This document shows positions 32,690 to 36,801 of a DNA stretch of 36,801 bases, piece after piece. The notes beneath the pieces were generated by a model that made no database searches, was not told where the DNA came from, and worked only from the letters and a program-made list of their open reading frames with translations. The position numbers were made by a program, and so were the translations under genes. Source of the stretch: CAZVWJ01 sp964631325 (GTDB taxonomy: Bacteria; T1Sed10-126); the NCBI GenBank assembly GCA_964631325.1, contig CAZVWJ010000023.1:1-36801 (forward strand). Direction: 5' to 3'. Within the stretch, counting starts at the first letter, position 1; each line of letters begins with the position of its first letter.

Positions 32690-33719
32690 GATAAGCTTAC
32701 TAGTTGTATCAAATGCTTACCCGGCTAATGATAAAGATTATTTTGGCATTTTTGTTCAAAATCAGGTGAAACGATTAAAAGCCAGAGAAAAAATGGAAGT
32801 AGAGTGTTGTTGTTCAACCATAAAGGCTGAAAATTTATTTGAAAAATTAAAGAAATATTTTCTAATTACAGCCTATTTTTTGCCCAAATTTTTCAAAAAC
32901 TATCATATAATAAATGTTCATTTTCCGTTTCCAACTATATACTTAGCTTATTTATACAAACTTTTTCACCCTGGCGTTAGGGTTGTAACCACATTTCACG
33001 GCAGTGACATCCGAAATTATCCTAAGAATATAGTAGAAAGAATACTGGGGTTTTCGTTTAAGTATTTCGTTGACCATTCAGTGGCAGTTAGCTCGGCGAT
33101 TAAGCGAGAAATAGACAGAAAACTAAATTTTGATACAGCAATCAGTGTGTTAAGTGCCGGGGTTGATTTTGATAAATTTCATCCGGAAAATAAAAATAAG
33201 TCCTTGGATTTGCTTTTTGTGGGGAGTTTTACCAAAGTAAAGGGATTTGATTTATTTATTGAAGCAATTCGGGAAATGGATGTTTCTCTTGAGGTTTTAG
33301 CTGTGGGTGAGGGAGAGTTAGAAGAGAGGACTCCTTCCCTTTTGAAAGTGCATGAACCTGTTGAACAGTCAAAACTTTGTGGCTATTATAATTCTACCAA
33401 AATGTTGGTAGTCCCCTCACGGGAAGAAGCTTTTGGATTGGTGGCCTGTGAGGCGTTAGCTTGCGGTATACCGGTAGTGGCAGCCAGAGTGGGGGGGTTG
33501 AAAGAAATTATAGTACCAAGTATAAATGGGTTGTTTTTTTCGGCGGGGGATAAAGAACAATTAAAATCAAAATTAAGGAAAGGGTTAAATTTATGCGAAA
33601 ATTCATCTTTTGCAAAAGATGAGGAGATTAGGGAAACAGTGAAAGCATATTCTTTCACAAATGTGATTGATAAACAAATAGATATTTATAAAAAATTGCT
33701 GACACCGAACAAGGACTAA
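32682..33719 (+). CDS. GT4-family glycosyltransferase
   Basis: The 345-residue GT-B enzyme begins MGKISLLVVSNAYPANDKDY. It has the acceptor-domain segment HFPFPTIYLAYLY, TTFHGSDIRNYPKN, then LLFVGSFTKVKGFDLFI and the donor site VPSREEAFGLVACEALACG, followed by IPVVAARVGG. This is the classic GT4 pattern. It overlaps the membrane protein gene by 8 bases, so they are co-translated. The sugar donor is unknown. Confidence 0.9.
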   Translation: MGKISLLVVSNAYPANDKDYFGIFVQNQVKRLKAREKMEVECCCSTIKAENLFEKLKKYFLITAYFLPKFFKNYHIINVHFPFPTIYLAYLYKLFHPGVRVVTTFHGSDIRNYPKNIVERILGFSFKYFVDHSVAVSSAIKREIDRKLNFDTAISVLSAGVDFDKFHPENKNKSLDLLFVGSFTKVKGFDLFIEAIREMDVSLEVLAVGEGELEERTPSLLKVHEPVEQSKLCGYYNSTKMLVVPSREEAFGLVACEALACGIPVVAARVGGLKEIIVPSINGLFFSAGDKEQLKSKLRKGLNLCENSSFAKDEEIRETVKAYSFTNVIDKQIDIYKKLLTPNKD

Positions 33720-34066
33720 TTAAAAGAATATTAATTGTACCTTTCCGGAAAGAGTATAAGCTATACTTATACTCTTTCACAAACCCTCGGACAGCTGGCC
33801 GGAAAAAGAGTTTAGTCTTTTCGTACTGTAAGTGATAATTAAGTATAACAATTTTTGCTTAGGAGACACGGTAAAGATGGATAATAAGCATCGTATGTTT
33901 TCCGGGAGAAAGAAGGAAATTATAAATTGACCTTGAAGGGCTGCAAACTGAAAATGTAGTGGGATTTTTAATTTTTTTGAAGATAGGATGCAGGAAGTAT
34001 CTTGTGAACATGGAGCTGAAAAAATTGGTACCAAATAATTTCAACATATAAAAATGTGGTAAAAAG
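33720..34066. other. Gene-free interval with hairpin and short open frames
   Basis: This 347-base gap holds a hairpin at 33748-33778. It also has a 17-codon frame at 33877-33930 with AGGAGA at 33861-33866, which ends one base before a second frame of about 40 codons (to about 34050) that lacks an ATG start. A decayed small gene with a frameshift is possible. No family could be recognised. Confidence 0.45.
33748..33778. terminator. Hairpin after the GT4 gene
   Basis: The arms GAAAGAGTATAAG (33748-33760) and CTTATACTCTTTC (33766-33778) pair perfectly over 13 bases around CTATA. It lies 29 bases after the glycosyltransferase stop, a normal place for a terminator, but no T-run follows. It may act as a 3'-end stabiliser or a weak terminator. 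Confidence 0.45.
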
Positions 34067-34600
34067 ATGAAAATGCTGATTAAATTTCACAGACTTTTTT
34101 TATATTTTTTGTATATTGCTTTTTTTCGCTTTACACCTGAGGATTATCGGCCATATAGTTTGTTTTTTCCGGGTCTGAGGGATTTATTGGTTAAAGGATT
34201 TCTGGAAAATTGCGGAAGAAATATCAGAGTTAAACACAATGCTGACATATCTCCATATATATCAGTCGGTAATAATTCAGAACTGGGAACCAGGTGCATG
34301 ATACATTCTAATGTTATTATTGGAGATAATGTGATTATGGGGCCTGATGTTAAAATATATTCAAGAAATCATCGTTATGAAAGTATATCCGAGCCTATAA
34401 AGGAGCAAGGAAAGAAATATTATGAAACGAAAATAGGAAATGATGTATGGATAGGTGCCAACTGTATAATTTTACCGGGAGTTGAAATTGGTTCACACAC
34501 AGTTATTGCAGCAGGAGCCGTAGTTACTGAGGATGTGGATCCTTACTCAATAGTAGGTGGAAATCCCGCTAAAATCATTGGTAAAAGAAATGAACGATAA
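34067..34600 (+). CDS. Hexapeptide-repeat acetyltransferase
   Basis: The 177-residue protein has left-handed beta-helix repeats over about 50-165, such as ISVGNNSELGTRCMI, VIIGDNVIMGPDVKI and VWIGANCIILPGVEIGSH. SRNHRYES holds the likely catalytic histidine loop. It ends IVGGNPAKIIGKR, typical of WcaF/maltose-acetyltransferase relatives. It would O-acetylate a sugar of the glycan. The start ATG 34067 has a weak ribosome site. The stop overlaps the start of the downstream sulfotransferase. Confidence 0.87.
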   Translation: MKMLIKFHRLFLYFLYIAFFRFTPEDYRPYSLFFPGLRDLLVKGFLENCGRNIRVKHNADISPYISVGNNSELGTRCMIHSNVIIGDNVIMGPDVKIYSRNHRYESISEPIKEQGKKYYETKIGNDVWIGANCIILPGVEIGSHTVIAAGAVVTEDVDPYSIVGGNPAKIIGKRNER

Positions 34601-35582
34601 TTACATTTTTATAGTAGGTCCTCCCCGATCAGGAACATCTCTTTTGCGAAATATTCTCAACAATCACCCTAAAATTGGGATTATGCCGGAAACTCATTTC
34701 ATGGAGGAAATCTATCCGCTTAAAGATAAATTTTCGCCAGAGAATAAAGATGATTTAAAGAGATTGGCTCAAAAGATTTGTGATCGCTTTAATACCAATC
34801 TCCAGCACGATGAAACTATAAAGCCTTTTGAGTTTCAAAATTTTTTTAGATTTTTAGAGGAGAATCAAGTCAAATCTTTTCGGGGAATATTTCAGTCTAT
34901 GCTGTATTTTTATGCACAGCAAAATAATGCCTCCGTCGCCGGCGAAAAAACTCCCCGCCATCTGTATCACGTTGATAAATTATCCGAGTGGTTCCCCGAA
35001 GCAAAATTTCTGGCTCTAATCCGCGATGGTCGCGATTACATGGCTTCTTACAAAAGATACTCTGAGCGAGATATTTCTGAGGAAGAATCGGAACGTATAA
35101 GTTCTTTGTATCATCCGTTGCTAACAAGTTTAAAATGGCGTTCTGAAGTTGGACAGGTTCAAAAAATCAAAGATACTGAGCGAGTCAAAGTTGTTTGCTA
35201 CGAAGATTTGGTTTCAGAGCCGTCGAATATTGTAAAAAAATTGTGTGATTTTCTATCTCTTGAATATACAGATAATCTATTAGACATAGAGGGTAGGGGA
35301 AATACCTCCTACGAAGATAATCAAACTGGTATAACGGATTCTTCCGTAGGACGCTGGCAGAATAATCTTGAGAAACATGAAGTATACTTAATGGAAAAAA
35401 TAAACAAAAATGGGCTAACTGATTTTGATTACGAACTTTCAAACCCCGCCGCTTTTTGGCAATCAATTCCTGTAGTTGCTACTGCCCCTTATCAATTTTT
35501 AAAAGCTTTGTATTATAATTTGGATAGAACGGGCGATATTATAAGTTATTTACGGTGCAGATTATCCCGCCTAATTTCATAA
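34590..35582 (+). CDS. Sulfotransferase 7
   Basis: The protein (330 residues from ATG 34590) begins MNDNYIFIVGPPRSGTSLLR, placing the 5'-PSB loop at about 10-17. The 3'-PB segment is FLALIRDGRDYMASYKRY. VVCYEDLVSEPSNIVKKLCD and SVGRWQNNL are family landmarks. An earlier ATG at 34557 lies inside the acetyltransferase gene. ATG 34590 gives the normal short N-terminus and an 11-base overlap with it, so coupling is likely. It is the last glycan gene before the IS30 element. Confidence 0.88.
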   Translation: MNDNYIFIVGPPRSGTSLLRNILNNHPKIGIMPETHFMEEIYPLKDKFSPENKDDLKRLAQKICDRFNTNLQHDETIKPFEFQNFFRFLEENQVKSFRGIFQSMLYFYAQQNNASVAGEKTPRHLYHVDKLSEWFPEAKFLALIRDGRDYMASYKRYSERDISEEESERISSLYHPLLTSLKWRSEVGQVQKIKDTERVKVVCYEDLVSEPSNIVKKLCDFLSLEYTDNLLDIEGRGNTSYEDNQTGITDSSVGRWQNNLEKHEVYLMEKINKNGLTDFDYELSNPAAFWQSIPVVATAPYQFLKALYYNLDRTGDIISYLRCRLSRLIS

Positions 35583-35629
35583 AATTTGCTTGTTAAATTT
35601 ATTATTGTCGTCAACATAGTTGGCTGGAT

Positions 35630-36601
35630 TCAACTCGTAAGTGCAACAGTTAATTGATTTTCCGTATTGTTGTATACCTCGTGGGGTGTTCGGTAATTCA
35701 AAGATTTTCTCGGGCGATGATTCAATCGTTCCATTGCTTGTTCCAATTCTTTTTCTTCTACCTCTTTTAATTCTCTATCTTTTGGAAAATACTGTCTGAT
35801 CAATCCATTTGTGTTCTCATTTAACCCCCTTTCCCAGGAGGCGTATGGATGGGCAAAATATATGTCCGCCTCCAGTTTTTCTGCAACTTCCTGATGTTGG
35901 GCAAATTCACGACCATTATCTTTCGTGATCGTTATCACCCGGCCTTTATGCGGCGAAAGCAGCTTTATCTGCTCCTCTTTTACCCCCTGGGCTGTTTTCC
36001 TTTTTACGTGTCCTATTACTGCAAACTTTGACTTTCTTTCTACAACTGTCACCAGAGCCCCCTGATGGTTTTTGCCAATAATCGTATCTGCTTCCCAGTC
36101 TCCAAGGCGACTCTTCGCATCGACTTCCTCGGGACGCTCTTCAATACAAGTCCGGCCCTTTAGCTTACCACGACCGTCTTTCGCCCCGTAGCGCTTCTTA
36201 TACCGGCTGTCGCACCTCAAACTCTCGTGTAACTTTCCATCATTAGCTTTGTCTTTCCAGACATATTCGTAAATCCAGGTGTGGCTGATTGAGCCGTTGT
36301 CTTCTTTCTCCAGTCGGCCACTGATCTGCTCGGGTGACCACTCCTGTTCCAGCAGTTCTTCTACTTTCTCCCAATCTTCTTCCGTGATCCTGCACTCAGA
36401 TTTTCCGTCTCGGCGCTCCAGAGCAAATCTATGGGCCTGTTGATACCTGTATCCACGCTGGCCCTCATTGCGATCTAGCTCCCGGCTCACCGTGGATTTG
36501 TGAACTCCAATTTCGTCGGCAATCTGTTTTTGAGTCTCCCCCCTTTTATTTAGCAGATAAATAACGTATCGTTGTTCCTGGGTGAGTTGCGAATAGCTCA
36601 T
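35630..36601 (-). CDS. IS30-family transposase
   Basis: The 323-residue protein has an N-terminal helix-turn-helix (about 22-42, TQKQIADEIGVHKSTVSREL). The DDE triad is visible as D172 (GDWEADTIIG), D228 (TITKDNGREF) and E262 (ERGLNENTNGLIRQYFPK). The frame is intact. ATG at 36601 (minus strand) has AAAGGAG upstream. The stop codon lies at the very left end of the element, inside the inverted repeat. It appears functional. Confidence 0.95.
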   Translation of the reverse strand: MSYSQLTQEQRYVIYLLNKRGETQKQIADEIGVHKSTVSRELDRNEGQRGYRYQQAHRFALERRDGKSECRITEEDWEKVEELLEQEWSPEQISGRLEKEDNGSISHTWIYEYVWKDKANDGKLHESLRCDSRYKKRYGAKDGRGKLKGRTCIEERPEEVDAKSRLGDWEADTIIGKNHQGALVTVVERKSKFAVIGHVKRKTAQGVKEEQIKLLSPHKGRVITITKDNGREFAQHQEVAEKLEADIYFAHPYASWERGLNENTNGLIRQYFPKDRELKEVEEKELEQAMERLNHRPRKSLNYRTPHEVYNNTENQLTVALTS

Positions 36602-36629
36602 TGGCTCGTGCTCCTTTAGTAAGAGAATT

Positions 36630-36670
36630 GGGTGAGGCCGAGTTAAGGCTATCGTAACTCACCCTTTTTT
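36630..36670 (+). terminator. Terminator-like hairpin in the IS30 end
   Basis: GGGTGAG (36630-36636) pairs with CTCACCC (36658-36664), followed by six T residues (36665-36670). On the plus strand this is a rho-independent-type signal. On the minus strand the same stem would lie in the transposase 5' leader and could limit read-through translation. An alternative inner pairing GAGTTA/TAACTC also exists. Confidence 0.5.
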
Positions 36671-36801
36671 ACTATCACTAAAGTTGCACTTACCAGTTTA
36701 ATGTAGCTTGTATAAAATCAGGTTAAATAAGGATTACTTATAATGGCTAAGCTTTTGCGGTTTTGAGGAGATACAACTAAATTTGAGACGGACCTAAACA
36801 A

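Larger units (their letters stand above)
35628..36702 (-). mobile_element. IS30-family insertion sequence
   Basis: The 1075-bp element is bounded by 20-bp inverted repeats with two mismatches (35628-35647 and 36683-36702, core GTAAGTGCAAC). It carries one intact transposase gene on the minus strand. The size fits the IS30 family. No unambiguous target duplication was found. On the plus strand, a GC-rich stem (36630-36636 with 36658-36664) and T6 (36665-36670) lie between the transposase start and the right end. Confidence 0.85.

Noticed and set aside
34557..34589. Upstream ATG start for sulfotransferase 7
   Set aside because: The extra residues translate the end of the acetyltransferase gene in another frame; ATG 34590 gives the standard N-terminus.

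Overview
The window is a surface-glycan biosynthesis locus, broken up by mobile DNA. It carries about 29 intact or nearly intact non-transposase genes. Three signals recur: a complete pseudaminic acid (Pse) pathway with two extra tailoring enzymes, GDP-linked hexose genes (gmd, fcl and a GDP-mannose 3,5-epimerase homologue), and seven sulfotransferase-like genes spread across the whole window. The likely product is a sulfated polysaccharide or glycoprotein glycan containing Pse or a Pse derivative plus L-fucose and/or L-galactose type sugars. That product is an inference. The individual enzyme families are much more certain.

Organism: purine-rich Shine-Dalgarno sites, frequent GTG and TTG starts, acid-rich proteins and mixed base composition suggest a bacterium, possibly an anaerobic and halophilic Firmicute of Halanaerobiales type. 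This is a weak guess; there is no rRNA or other marker gene in the window.

Layout. 1-926: gene-free, with degenerate repeats, a 14-bp tandem array and a 193-bp MITE-like element. 927-12113: a tightly packed plus-strand operon: pseB, pseC, a divergent NeuB-family synthase, a CMP-sugar synthetase, a pseG-pseH fusion, a sugar formyltransferase, a PIG-L deacetylase, pseI, a cysH-like reductase, a sulfotransferase and a DUF4910 zinc protein. 12212-24773: assembly and decoration genes: a frameshifted sulfotransferase, a GDP-mannose 3,5-epimerase homologue, further sulfotransferases, a PglK/MsbA-like ABC flippase, a capsule-type glycosyltransferase, acyltransferase, FkbM methyltransferase and GT2/GT4 glycosyltransferases. 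A second copy of the MITE-like element lies at 23517-23710. 24876-28117: a wrecked IS21-family element (complete istA, istB cut to its N-terminus), a minus-strand sulfotransferase, an apparent transposase N-terminus, and an istB C-terminus in the opposite orientation. 28124-35582: fcl (minus) divergent from gmd (plus), then GT2, a polymerase/ligase-like membrane protein, GT4, an acetyltransferase and a sulfotransferase. 35628-36702: an IS30-family element with 20-bp inverted repeats.

How the parts fit: the first operon makes activated Pse, and the formyltransferase plus deacetylase may swap an N-acetyl for an N-formyl group. The epimerase, Gmd and Fcl supply GDP-sugars. Glycosyltransferases build the chain, the ABC protein and/or the Wzy-like protein move and polymerise it, and sulfotransferases, acyltransferases and the methyltransferase decorate it. 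Genes for PAPS synthesis are not in the window.
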